DNA from: Clostridia bacterium
GTDB lineage: Bacteria > Bacillota > Clostridia > Oscillospirales > Acutalibacteraceae
Reading direction: 5' to 3'
Length of the DNA stretch: 12,472 bases
Assembly (NCBI GenBank): GCA_017559885.1
Contig: JAFYQN010000186.1
Span: forward strand, 1-12,472
Both the position numbers and the translations under genes were made by a program. A model generated the notes under the pieces. The model saw nothing but the letters and a program-made list of their open reading frames with translations, was not told the DNA's origin and did no database searches. Below, piece by piece: positions 1-5,939 of the stretch. Position 1 is the stretch's first letter, and every line of letters starts with the position of its first letter.

Positions 1-13
1 ATAAATGTTTATG

Positions 14-19
14 TATAAT
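14..19 (+). promoter_or_regulatory. -10 box of the tRNA-Leu promoter (-35 lies off the window)
   Basis: A perfect TATAAT lies 20 bases upstream of the first base of the tRNA, a normal distance for a stable-RNA promoter with a short 5' trailer. The -35 box would fall before base 1, so only half of the promoter is visible. The call rests on sequence and position alone. Confidence 0.5.
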
Positions 20-39
20 TACTCTTGCAAATTAAAAAT

Positions 40-124
40 GCGGGTATGGTGAAATTGGCAAACACGCATGATTCAGGTTCATGTGTCGCAAGACTTGCAG
101 GTTCAAGTCCTGTTACCCGCACCA
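40..124 (+). tRNA. tRNA-Leu (anticodon CAG)
   Basis: Full class II tRNA, decoding CUG leucine codons. The acceptor stem GCGGGTA (40-46) pairs with TACCCGC (114-120). The anticodon stem 67-71/79-83 closes a 7-base loop with CAG at 74-76. The long variable arm has a GTC/GAC stem typical of leucine tRNAs. The T arm has loop TTCAAGT at 102-108. The discriminator is A121, and CCA is genome-encoded at 122-124. The D-arm region (AATTGGCAAACACG) is also leucine-like. A hairpin terminator follows at once, so it is probably a single-gene transcript. Confidence 0.97.
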
Positions 125-126
125 AA

Positions 127-156
127 AAATCACTAACCAAAACGGTTAGTGATTTT
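127..156 (+). terminator. Bidirectional intrinsic terminator between tRNA-Leu and the aldo/keto reductase
   Basis: A perfect 12-bp stem (127-138 with 144-155) has a 5-base loop. On the plus strand it is followed by a T-rich stretch. On the minus strand the complement of A124-A129 provides a T run, so the same hairpin can end the reductase transcript, whose stop codon lies 7 bases away. It serves two convergent units. Confidence 0.85.
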
Positions 157-161
157 AATTT

Positions 162-1154
162 TTATAACGCTATTTTGTCGATTTTTTCAAGTTGTTCTGT
201 GGTAAATGGGGCAGAGTTTATAGCGTTTATATTATCAAGTATCTGCTCGGGTTTTGACGCGCCGACCAGCACGCTTGTAATACCCTCGGTTTGAAGCACC
301 CACGCAAGTGACATTTGCGCGAGTGTTTCACCGCGCTCAAGCGCGATTTGGTTTAGAGCGTTTATTTGTGAAAGTCGTTCGGGCGTTAGGTGACTTTCTT
401 TTAAGAAAATGCCGCTCTTTTTTACACGACTGTCGGCAGGGATACCGTCAATATATCGGTTAGTAAGCAGTCCTTGCGCTAACGGGCTAAAAACAATAAC
501 GCCTTTTTTCTTGTTTTTTGCCGTTTCAAGAAGTCCGTTACGCTCAATATTTCTATCAAAAATTGAATAGCGGTTTTGGTTTATAACAAAGGGGCAATTT
601 AAACTTTTTAGTATATCGGTTGCCGCATTTAATTGCTCGCCGTTATAGTTTGAAAGACCTGCGTAAAGCGCCTTGCCGCTATGTACCGCGTGTGCTAACG
701 CGCCCATAGTTTCCTCAAGCGGTGTGTCGGGGTCGGGGCGATGATGATAAAAAATATCTACGTAATCGATACCTAATCTTTTTAAACTTTGGTCCAAACT
801 CGAAAGCAGATATTTGCGCGAGCCAAAATCGCCGTAAGGACCTTGCCACATATAGTAACCTGCTTTTGTGCTTATAATCATTTGGTCGCGGTAGGCGGAC
901 ATCTCTTCGCGCAAAATCTTGCCAAAGTTTTCCTCGGCGCTACCCGGCACGGGGCCGTAGTTGTTGGCAATATCAAAATGCGTAATACCATTATCAAAGG
1001 CAGTAAAACACATATTCTTCATATTTTGGTAATCATCGTTTGTGCCAAAATTATGCCAAAGACCAAGTGATACGGCAGGGAGTTTTAGTCCGCTTTCGCC
1101 ACATTTGTTATATTTCATGTTTTCGTAACGGTTATCGTTTGCTATGTATGACAT
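162..1154 (-). CDS. gpr: Aldo/keto reductase, YghZ/Gpr (L-glyceraldehyde 3-phosphate reductase) type
   Basis: 330-residue cytosolic NADPH-dependent oxidoreductase with a TIM-barrel fold, whole length for the family. It resembles E. coli YghZ/Gpr along its length as I recall that sequence: SLGLWHNFG near residue 29, THFDIANNYGP at 58-68, PGSAEENFG at 70-78, IISTKAGY at 93-100 and SRKYLLSSLDQSLKR at 112-126. The catalytic tetrad is visible as D61, Y66, K97 and H138 (in FYHHR). E. coli Gpr reduces L-glyceraldehyde 3-phosphate and methylglyoxal, so carbonyl detoxification is the likely role; the true substrate is inferred. The start at 1154 is chosen because GGAG (1161-1164) sits 6 bases upstream. 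An in-frame ATG 18 codons further up has no such site and lies inside the upstream gene. It is second in an operon, 10 bases after the pseudouridine synthase. Confidence 0.9.
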   Translation of the reverse strand: MSYIANDNRYENMKYNKCGESGLKLPAVSLGLWHNFGTNDDYQNMKNMCFTAFDNGITHFDIANNYGPVPGSAEENFGKILREEMSAYRDQMIISTKAGYYMWQGPYGDFGSRKYLLSSLDQSLKRLGIDYVDIFYHHRPDPDTPLEETMGALAHAVHSGKALYAGLSNYNGEQLNAATDILKSLNCPFVINQNRYSIFDRNIERNGLLETAKNKKKGVIVFSPLAQGLLTNRYIDGIPADSRVKKSGIFLKESHLTPERLSQINALNQIALERGETLAQMSLAWVLQTEGITSVLVGASKPEQILDNINAINSAPFTTEQLEKIDKIAL

Positions 1155-1164
1155 AATTATCTCC

Positions 1165-2139
1165 TTATAATAATTTTTTATAGTTGTCACCAAACAACTG
1201 CTCGGCAAACCACACTTTTTTTACAGTAAAGGTTTTACCGTCAAGGTATTGCAAAATACCGCCGTCTGTGGTAAAATCAAATGTCAATTTATATGAGTAG
1301 AGCGCTTGCTTGTCAAACCCCATCTTTTTATCGTTTGCGAGTTTGCCGTATTTACCGTCGCCTAAAAGCGGATGACCGATAGACGCCATATGCGCGCGAA
1401 TTTGATGTGTGCGACCTGTAATAAGCTCTACCTCAATAAGAGAAAGACCGCCCTTTGAAGCAAGGGTTGTGTATTTTGTTTTGATTGTAAGGTTGTTGTC
1501 GGTCTTTTTACCGCTTAAATACACCTTGTTTTTGTCTTCGTTCTTTTCAAGGTACCCTTCAAGAGTTTTTGACTTTTGCTTTGGTGCGCCGTGTATAACC
1601 GCCAAGTAACGCTTGTCAATTTCGCGGTCTTTGATTTTATCGCAAAGTATGCGAAGCGCTTCGGCATTTTTTGCCGCGATAACTATACCGCCTGTGTTGC
1701 GGTCAATGCGGTTAGCAAGGGCAGGTTTAAAACTATTTTCCTCGTCGGGTTTATATTCGCCCTTGTCGTATAAATAGTGTTGAATTCTGCCAATGAGCGT
1801 ATCGCGATATTCGTTTTTATCGGGGTGAACGATTAGACCTTGTTCTTTATCGACAAGAATTATGTTTTCGTCTTCGTAAACTATGTTAAGTCGCACAGGC
1901 GAACTTAAAAAGTCGTATTTTGGCGCGAGTTCTACAAAAAACTCATCGTTTATGTATGCGTCAACCACGTCGCCAACGTTTAGTCGGGTAGATATTTCAC
2001 CGCGTTTGCCGTTAATTTTTATGCGCTTGGTACGGATGTATTTATACATAAGTCCTTGCGGCAAAGTAGGGCAAACCTTGGTTATGAATTTGTCAAGACG
2101 CTGGTTTGCATCGTTTTTGGTAATAGTAAAACTTTTCAT
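1165..2139 (-). CDS. RluA-family pseudouridine synthase with S4 domain
   Basis: 324 residues. An N-terminal S4-like RNA-binding domain (about residues 12-65, QRLDKFITK then KRIKINGKR) is followed by the RluA catalytic domain. It converts specific uridines to pseudouridine in rRNA or tRNA. The catalytic Asp is D146 in NRIDRNTGG, where many family members have HRLDRxTSG. GRTHQIRAH, the other family signature, is present near residues 242-250. The target base cannot be read from sequence; RluC/RluD-like large-subunit sites are the first guess. The start has AGGA 7 bases upstream. It is first in a two-gene minus-strand operon with the aldo/keto reductase and is transcribed divergently from radC, with only about 39 bases between start codons. 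Confidence 0.9.
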   Translation of the reverse strand: MKSFTITKNDANQRLDKFITKVCPTLPQGLMYKYIRTKRIKINGKRGEISTRLNVGDVVDAYINDEFFVELAPKYDFLSSPVRLNIVYEDENIILVDKEQGLIVHPDKNEYRDTLIGRIQHYLYDKGEYKPDEENSFKPALANRIDRNTGGIVIAAKNAEALRILCDKIKDREIDKRYLAVIHGAPKQKSKTLEGYLEKNEDKNKVYLSGKKTDNNLTIKTKYTTLASKGGLSLIEVELITGRTHQIRAHMASIGHPLLGDGKYGKLANDKKMGFDKQALYSYKLTFDFTTDGGILQYLDGKTFTVKKVWFAEQLFGDNYKKLL

Positions 2140-2178
2140 AAAACAATCCTTAAAAAAATAATAGAAAGGGGTATGGGT

Positions 2179-2880
2179 ATGGATAAAAATTTACACGAGG
2201 GTCATCGTGAACGCGTGCGCCAAGAATTTTTGCAACACGGTTTTGACCATAATACTCCGCCCCATAAAATACTTGAAATTTTGCTTTTTTATTGTGTGCA
2301 GCGCGCCGATACCAATCCCATAGCCCACGAACTTATCAACAAATACGGCTCGGTGGCAGGTGTGCTTGACGCGCCTGTAGAAGAACTTGCCGCTGTTCGC
2401 GGTCTTAGTGAACGGGGAGCAGTACTGCTTAAACTTATAATGCCTACAGCGCAAAGATACATATACGACAAACAAGAACAAAAACCAACCTTTACAGGTC
2501 TTGACAGCATTGGCAAATATGCGCTTGGCAGATTTTTGGGCGAAACGCGTGAACGCGTTGCCATAATGTGCCTTGATACGCGTGGCAGTATGTTGGGTTT
2601 TGAGTTTTTGTCCGACGGAGATTTGTCGTCGGTAGGGTTGTCGCAACGCGATATTGCAAAGACGGCGCTTGGGTTTAACGCAACGGCGGTAGTGTTGTGT
2701 CACAATCATCCAAACGGCATTGCTTTGCCGAGCGATAACGACCTGCTTTTTACAAAGGACACGGCAGACACGCTTGCAAAAATTGGCGTACAACTTATAG
2801 ACCACGTCGTGCTAAGCGATACCGATTTTGTATCTATGGCGCAAAGCGAACAGTACGGATACATATTTGCACCTAAATAA
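2179..2880 (+). CDS. radC: RadC family protein (JAB/MPN+ domain)
   Basis: 233 residues from the chosen start. An N-terminal helical region ends in a helix-hairpin-helix-like stretch (VRGLSERG, about residues 73-80). The C-terminal JAB1/MPN+ metalloprotease-like domain carries the zinc motif H175-x-H177-P-x-G ... P184-S185-x-x-D188. The historic link to DNA repair is not supported for many family members, and the biochemical role is unknown. The start matters: ATGs occur at 2173 and 2179. The GGGG of the RBS (2168-2171) is only 1 base from the first but 7 from the second, so 2179 is preferred. A longer upstream reading would overlap the pseudouridine synthase gene and is not believed. No terminator is seen after it. 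Confidence 0.93.
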   Translation: MDKNLHEGHRERVRQEFLQHGFDHNTPPHKILEILLFYCVQRADTNPIAHELINKYGSVAGVLDAPVEELAAVRGLSERGAVLLKLIMPTAQRYIYDKQEQKPTFTGLDSIGKYALGRFLGETRERVAIMCLDTRGSMLGFEFLSDGDLSSVGLSQRDIAKTALGFNATAVVLCHNHPNGIALPSDNDLLFTKDTADTLAKIGVQLIDHVVLSDTDFVSMAQSEQYGYIFAPK

Positions 2881-2895
2881 TTATACTATTATAAT
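2867..2895 (+). promoter_or_regulatory. Sigma-A type promoter for azlCD
   Basis: The -35 is TTGCAC (2867-2872) and the -10 is a perfect TATAAT (2890-2895), with a 17-base spacer. It begins inside the last codons of radC. Transcription would start near 2902, about 30 bases before azlC, so azlCD can be expressed independently of radC. Confidence 0.6.
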
Positions 2896-2930
2896 TTTTC
2901 AAAGTCAATTACATAAAGGTCAGGAAAAAT

Positions 2931-3662
2931 ATGAGTAATTTTAAAATATTTAAAAAAGGTTTTAAAAACGGCATACCGATATTTTTAGGGTATTTGGCGG
3001 TATCGTTTGCCTTTGGTGTAATGGCAGTAGGCAAGGGTGTATTGCCGCATCAGGCGATTTTAATATCGGCAACAAATCTAACGTCCGCAGGGCAGACCGC
3101 CGCAATAGATATTATTGTGGCAAGCGGCAGTTTTGTTGTGATGGCGCTTAACCAACTTATAATAAATTTGCGATACTGTCTTATGTCGTCGTCACTGTCC
3201 CAACGATTTGACACCAAAACAAAATGGTATCATCGGTATTTAATCGCCTTTGGCGTAACCGATGAAATTTTTGCCGTATCGAGCGCGTACAACGCCGAAA
3301 ACGTACCGCCTGCGTATTGTTACGGCCTTATTGCAGCGGCATTTCCCGGTTGGGTTTTGGGCACGGCGCTTGGTTGTTATTCGGGCGATATTTTACCTGC
3401 AAGTGTTTTGGGCGCGCTTAGTGTGGCGCTTTACGGTATGTTTATCGCAATTATAGTACCGCCTACAAAAAAGAACCCTGTTTTGCTTTTGATTGTTATG
3501 TTTTCAATGATTGCAAGCGCCGTTTTTGAGTGGATACCCCAATTTATATCGAGTTTAAGCTTTTTGCAATCGGAATTTAAGGTTATAATTTTAACGGTGG
3601 TTATAGCGACAGCGGCGGCAATTTTCTTCCCCGTTAAAGAGGAGGAAAACAGCAGTGAATAA
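2931..3662 (+). CDS. azlC: AzlC family branched-chain amino acid exporter, large subunit
   Basis: 243-residue integral membrane protein with several hydrophobic segments. The family signature is clear in the N-terminal part: GFKNGIPIFLGYLAVSFAFG followed by a glycine-rich loop, then LNQLIINLRYCLMSSSLS around residues 67-84, typical of AzlC/YgaZ. With AzlD it forms a two-component permease, studied as the azaleucine-resistance exporter AzlCD in Bacillus subtilis and YgaZH in E. coli, that exports branched-chain amino acids and analogues. Substrate range here is inferred. An RBS-like AGGA lies at 2922-2925. Its 3' end overlaps azlD by 8 bases, and the azlD RBS sits in its last codons, so the two are translationally linked. 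It has its own promoter just upstream. Confidence 0.93.
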   Translation: MSNFKIFKKGFKNGIPIFLGYLAVSFAFGVMAVGKGVLPHQAILISATNLTSAGQTAAIDIIVASGSFVVMALNQLIINLRYCLMSSSLSQRFDTKTKWYHRYLIAFGVTDEIFAVSSAYNAENVPPAYCYGLIAAAFPGWVLGTALGCYSGDILPASVLGALSVALYGMFIAIIVPPTKKNPVLLLIVMFSMIASAVFEWIPQFISSLSFLQSEFKVIILTVVIATAAAIFFPVKEEENSSE

Positions 3663-3972
3663 GGTATATATTTATATGTTTATAATGGCAGTTGTAACCT
3701 ATCTTATACGAATGTTGCCGCTTGCTCTTATAAAAAAGAAAATAACAAACAGGTTTTTCAAATCATTTCTTTATTACGTGCCGTTTGTAACGCTTGCCGT
3801 TATGACCTTCCCTGCAATACTTGGCAAGATTGAAACGGGCAATTTGCTTTCTGCTTTGCCCGAGGCAGTGGCGTTTGTTACGGCGATGATAATTGCCTAT
3901 TGCGGCGGCAGTTTACCGATTGTGGCAACCGTTGCGTGCGTGGTAGTGTTTGTTGTAGAGTTGTTTATTTAA
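3655..3972 (+). CDS. azlD: AzlD family branched-chain amino acid exporter, small subunit
   Basis: 105-residue hydrophobic protein with three to four transmembrane helices and the AzlD opening VTYLIRMLPLALI. It is the small partner of AzlC in branched-chain amino acid export. It begins with GTG at 3655, supported by a strong GGAGG at 3641-3645 with a 9-base spacer. The 8-base overlap with azlC suggests fixed stoichiometry. A hairpin follows the stop codon after about 11 bases. Confidence 0.92.
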   Translation: MNKVYIYMFIMAVVTYLIRMLPLALIKKKITNRFFKSFLYYVPFVTLAVMTFPAILGKIETGNLLSALPEAVAFVTAMIIAYCGGSLPIVATVACVVVFVVELFI

Positions 3973-3980
3973 AACATAAT

Positions 3981-4017
3981 AAAAAGCCTCTGCTATATTT
4001 AAAGCAGAGGCTTAAAT
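3981..4017 (-). terminator. Shared terminator between azlD and the small membrane protein gene
   Basis: An 11-bp perfect stem (3984-3994 with 4003-4013) closes an 8-base loop. The A run at 3981-3985 reads as a T run on the minus strand, so termination of the minus-strand ferredoxin/HIT-side unit should be efficient. On the plus strand only a weak T stretch follows the stem, so azlD termination may be less complete. It lies between convergent genes. Confidence 0.8.
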
Positions 4018-4021
4018 TTAA

Positions 4022-4297
4022 TTATTTTGATTTTCTTGCTTTTAACCAATCAATAAATATTACAATTACAAAGAGCGATACACAAGCAATGAAAATGTAC
4101 AAAAAGAGATACGATTCACCTATTTGCGCCCAAAATTGTTTTTTGTCCAATAATTCCTGGGCGCTTTTTGAAAAATCGTCAATTTGAGATTTATAAAAGC
4201 CCTGCATATAACTGCTTAAAAACGGAATAGCAATCATAATCAATGCTGATATCGCAGAGAGAGCACCAGTAATGATTTTTAATGTTTTCATTATCAT
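4022..4297 (-). CDS. Small two-helix membrane protein, unknown function
   Basis: 91 residues (89 if the second Met is used). It has a hydrophobic N-terminal segment (about residues 7-28), a soluble stretch of about 30 residues rich in Lys, Gln, Asp and Glu (QIDDFSKSAQELLDKKQF), a second hydrophobic segment (about 63-85) and a basic tail (KARKSK). This predicts two membrane spans with both ends on the same side. I do not recognise the family. Its ATG overlaps the TGA of the HIT gene as ATGA and no good RBS precedes it, so translation probably depends on ribosomes finishing the HIT gene. A functional link to the HIT protein is only an inference from this coupling. Confidence 0.75.
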   Translation of the reverse strand: MIMKTLKIITGALSAISALIMIAIPFLSSYMQGFYKSQIDDFSKSAQELLDKKQFWAQIGESYLFLYIFIACVSLFVIVIFIDWLKARKSK

Positions 4298-4713
4298 AGA
4301 GCCGATTTAATTCTTTCTATCATATCTGCATATTCTGCATCAGAAAGGTAAACTTTGCCTGGGTTCATTTGGAAAACGCCGCCCCATTCATCGCCACCAT
4401 TGTACTTTGGTACGATGTGCATATGTAGGTGGCAACCTGTATCACCATAAGCACCATAGTTAACTTTATCGGGATTAAACGCTTTGTGAACAGCGTTAGC
4501 CGCGCGGCATACATCGTCCATAAACGCGTTTCTTTCTTCTACGCTTATATTTACGATTTCGCTAACGTGGTCTTTGTAAGCGACGATTACTCTGCCGAGT
4601 TTTGATTGTTCTTTAAAAAGGATAAGTTGGCTTACCGATAAATCGCAAATATAAATGCCGAATTTATCGAGTAGTTCTCCACCCATACAATATGCGCAAT
4701 TTTGGTCTTTCAT
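4294..4713 (-). CDS. HIT family protein (histidine triad nucleotide hydrolase)
   Basis: 139 residues. The histidine triad H95-L-H97-M-H99-I-V is present, and an N-terminal CAYC pair (residues 6-9) resembles the metal-binding start of some HIT proteins. Members hydrolyse nucleotide phosphoramidates or dinucleoside polyphosphates, using the middle His as nucleophile; the substrate here is unknown. The start at 4713 is set by GGAGG (4721-4725) with a 7-base spacer; an upstream in-frame ATG would place the start inside the promoter. Its TGA overlaps the start of the small membrane protein gene. Confidence 0.92.
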   Translation of the reverse strand: MKDQNCAYCMGGELLDKFGIYICDLSVSQLILFKEQSKLGRVIVAYKDHVSEIVNISVEERNAFMDDVCRAANAVHKAFNPDKVNYGAYGDTGCHLHMHIVPKYNGGDEWGGVFQMNPGKVYLSDAEYADMIERIKSAL

Positions 4714-4747
4714 AATAATACCTCCAAAACAAAAATTTACCTTAATT

Positions 4748-4776
4748 ATAATACCACAAAAAAAGAAAAGGTTCAA
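4748..4776 (-). promoter_or_regulatory. Promoter for the HIT gene, overlapping the ferredoxin terminator
   Basis: Read on the minus strand, the -35 is TTGAAC (4776-4771) and the -10 is TATTAT (4753-4748), with a 17-base spacer. The -35 lies in the 3' arm of the ferredoxin terminator hairpin and the terminator T run forms the spacer. An overlapping TATAAT (4750-4745) is an alternative -10. Confidence 0.5.
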
Positions 4777-4792
4777 CAAAATGTTGAACCTT
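4758..4792 (-). terminator. Intrinsic terminator of the ferredoxin gene
   Basis: An 11-bp perfect stem (4768-4778 with 4782-4792) has a 3-base loop. Read on the minus strand it is followed by TTCTTTTTTT-like sequence (the complement of 4758-4767). It starts about 20 bases after the ferredoxin stop codon. Confidence 0.9.
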
Positions 4793-4812
4793 ACTTTTTA
4801 AGTACTAAAATA

Positions 4813-4983
4813 TTAGCCCTCAACGATTGCTTCTACAGGACAGCCACCTGCGCAAGCGCCGCAGTCGATGCAAGCGTCAGCATCGATTTCGTATTTGCCA
4901 TCACCTTCAGCGATTGCTTCTACAGGACAACCACCTGCGCAAGCGCCACAGCCGATGCATTCATCAGTAATTTTGTAAGCCAT
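4813..4983 (-). CDS. Clostridial 2[4Fe-4S] ferredoxin
   Basis: 56-residue soluble electron carrier. Two identical-core cluster motifs, CIGCGACAGGCP (residues 9-20) and CIDCGACAGGCP (38-49), each give CxxCxxCxxxCP, enough for two [4Fe-4S] clusters. It should carry low-potential electrons for pyruvate:ferredoxin oxidoreductase, hydrogenase or Rnf in an anaerobe; partners are not in the window. The start is fixed by GGAGG at 4992-4996 with an 8-base spacer. It has its own promoter, a candidate Rex operator and a terminator, so it is monocistronic. The two halves are unusually similar at DNA level. Confidence 0.97.
   Translation of the reverse strand: MAYKITDECIGCGACAGGCPVEAIAEGDGKYEIDADACIDCGACAGGCPVEAIVEG
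4824..4872 (-). repeat. Internal direct repeat in the ferredoxin gene, copy 1 (C-terminal cluster)
   Basis: 49 bases that match 4911-4959 at 46 positions by direct comparison, offset by exactly 29 codons. It encodes the second cysteine motif and the following PVEAI. Confidence 0.9.
4911..4959 (-). repeat. Internal direct repeat in the ferredoxin gene, copy 2 (N-terminal cluster)
   Basis: Partner of 4824-4872, with 46 of 49 bases identical. It encodes the first cysteine motif and PVEAI. Confidence 0.9.
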
Positions 4984-5041
4984 TGGTTACACCTCCGTAA
5001 AAGTGAAATAAAACAGGTTTTAAATAAACATACAAAACTTG

Positions 5042-5059
5042 TTGTTTATATTGTAACAA
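5042..5059. promoter_or_regulatory. Candidate Rex operator over the ferredoxin -10 box
   Basis: The 18-base sequence TTGTTTATATTGTAACAA has the outer cores TTGTT and AACAA separated by 8 bases, as in the clostridial Rex consensus TTGTTAANNNNTTAACAA, with one mismatch in each half. It covers the -10 of the ferredoxin promoter, a position expected for a repressor. Rex senses the NADH/NAD+ ratio and controls fermentation and redox genes. No rex gene lies in the window. Confidence 0.5.
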
Positions 5060-5078
5060 CATTCTACAAAAAATGCAA
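5050..5078 (-). promoter_or_regulatory. Sigma-A type promoter of the ferredoxin gene
   Basis: On the minus strand, the -35 is TTGCAT (5078-5073) and the -10 is TACAAT (5055-5050), with a 17-base spacer. Transcription would start near 5043, leaving a 5' leader of about 60 bases. The promoter lies in the 103-base gap after ricT. Confidence 0.6.
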
Positions 5079-5086
5079 GAGGTAAT

Positions 5087-5929
5087 TTACTGCTCGTCGT
5101 TATCTATCTTTTTTGGTTTGTGACCGCCGAGTACTTTAACGTATTTGCGATTGGTTTTATAGGGCGCGCCCTCGCCGTCTTTTGGTTTTACCGTAAGGTC
5201 GCCTGTTATAAAGTTTACGTCGGCAACTATACCAACACCTTGCTCGGTTTTAACGGTTGAACCAACCGGTGGGGTGATTGAGTTTAAATACTCGTAAGAG
5301 TTTTGCTCGTAATTAAGGCAACACATAAGTCGGCCGCAACTACCCGAAATTTTGGTTGGGTTAAGCGAAAGCCCCTGTTCTTTTGCCATTTTAATGGATA
5401 CGGGTAAAAAGTCGTCAAGAAAACGTTTGCAACAATACTCTTGACCGCATATACCAACGCCGCCAAGCATTCGCGCTTCATCGCGCACACCAATTTGACG
5501 TAGTTCAATACGAGCGTGGAAGTGATTTGCAAGGTCTTTTACAAGTTCTCTAAAATCAACCCTGCCGTCGGACGTGAAAAAGAAGGTGATTTTGCCGCCG
5601 TCAAAAGAATATTCAACGCGGACAAGTTTCATATCGAGTTTATGCGCTACGATTTTTTGTTCGCAAATCTTAAGAGCGTCGGTTTCTTTTGCTTTGTTTT
5701 CTTCAAGACGTTGGATATCCTTTTCGGTGGCAGTGCGCAATGCCTTTTTTAACGGAGGTACAACGCGGTCGTCTTCTACCTCGTGGTTGCCCTCGGCAAC
5801 CATACCAAAAGCAAGACCGTTTGCGGTTTCAACAATTACGTTATCGCCCGAGTTAAAGGTTTTGCCGTCGGGAGAAAAGTAATAATTTTTTCCGCTATCT
5901 TTAAATTTTACTGAAATAACCTGTGTCAT
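5087..5929 (-). CDS. ricT: RicT/YaaT, PSP1-domain protein
   Basis: 280 residues. The PSP1 C-terminal domain covers roughly residues 60-240. The cysteine pattern C161-x4-C166-C167 and C198-x4-C203-C204 (GSCGRLMCCLNYE) is the family hallmark. In Bacillus subtilis RicT works with RicA and RicF as a complex carrying [4Fe-4S] clusters that stimulates RNase Y processing of mRNAs and affects sporulation and competence. Whether the partners exist here is unknown. GAGG (5937-5940) lies 7 bases upstream of the ATG and overlaps the holB stop. holB-ricT adjacency is conserved in Firmicutes. Confidence 0.93.
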   Translation of the reverse strand: MTQVISVKFKDSGKNYYFSPDGKTFNSGDNVIVETANGLAFGMVAEGNHEVEDDRVVPPLKKALRTATEKDIQRLEENKAKETDALKICEQKIVAHKLDMKLVRVEYSFDGGKITFFFTSDGRVDFRELVKDLANHFHARIELRQIGVRDEARMLGGVGICGQEYCCKRFLDDFLPVSIKMAKEQGLSLNPTKISGSCGRLMCCLNYEQNSYEYLNSITPPVGSTVKTEQGVGIVADVNFITGDLTVKPKDGEGAPYKTNRKYVKVLGGHKPKKIDNDEQ

Positions 5930-5939
5930 ATATTTTCCT

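Noticed and set aside
2140..2178. Divergent promoters between the pseudouridine synthase gene and radC
   Set aside because: Only weak -10-like words (TATTAT on the minus strand at 2163-2158) with poor -35 partners were found, so no feature was called. The promoters may lie inside the opposite coding regions.
2056..2178. Longer N-terminus for RadC starting at 2056
   Set aside because: It overlaps the first codons of the divergent pseudouridine synthase, lacks family similarity and bypasses the clear RBS in front of 2179.
2191..2805. 204-codon minus-strand frame inside radC
   Set aside because: It is a shadow of radC. It has a low-complexity, Lys/Arg/Phe-rich translation with no RBS, while radC has intact metal-binding motifs.
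4714..4779. Longer N-terminus for the HIT protein starting at 4779
   Set aside because: It would begin inside the terminator hairpin and promoter. The GGAGG at 4721-4725 fits the start at 4713.
4702..5085. Plus-strand open frame opposite the ferredoxin gene
   Set aside because: It is the antisense shadow of the ferredoxin, whose cysteine motifs, RBS, promoter and terminator all point to the minus strand.
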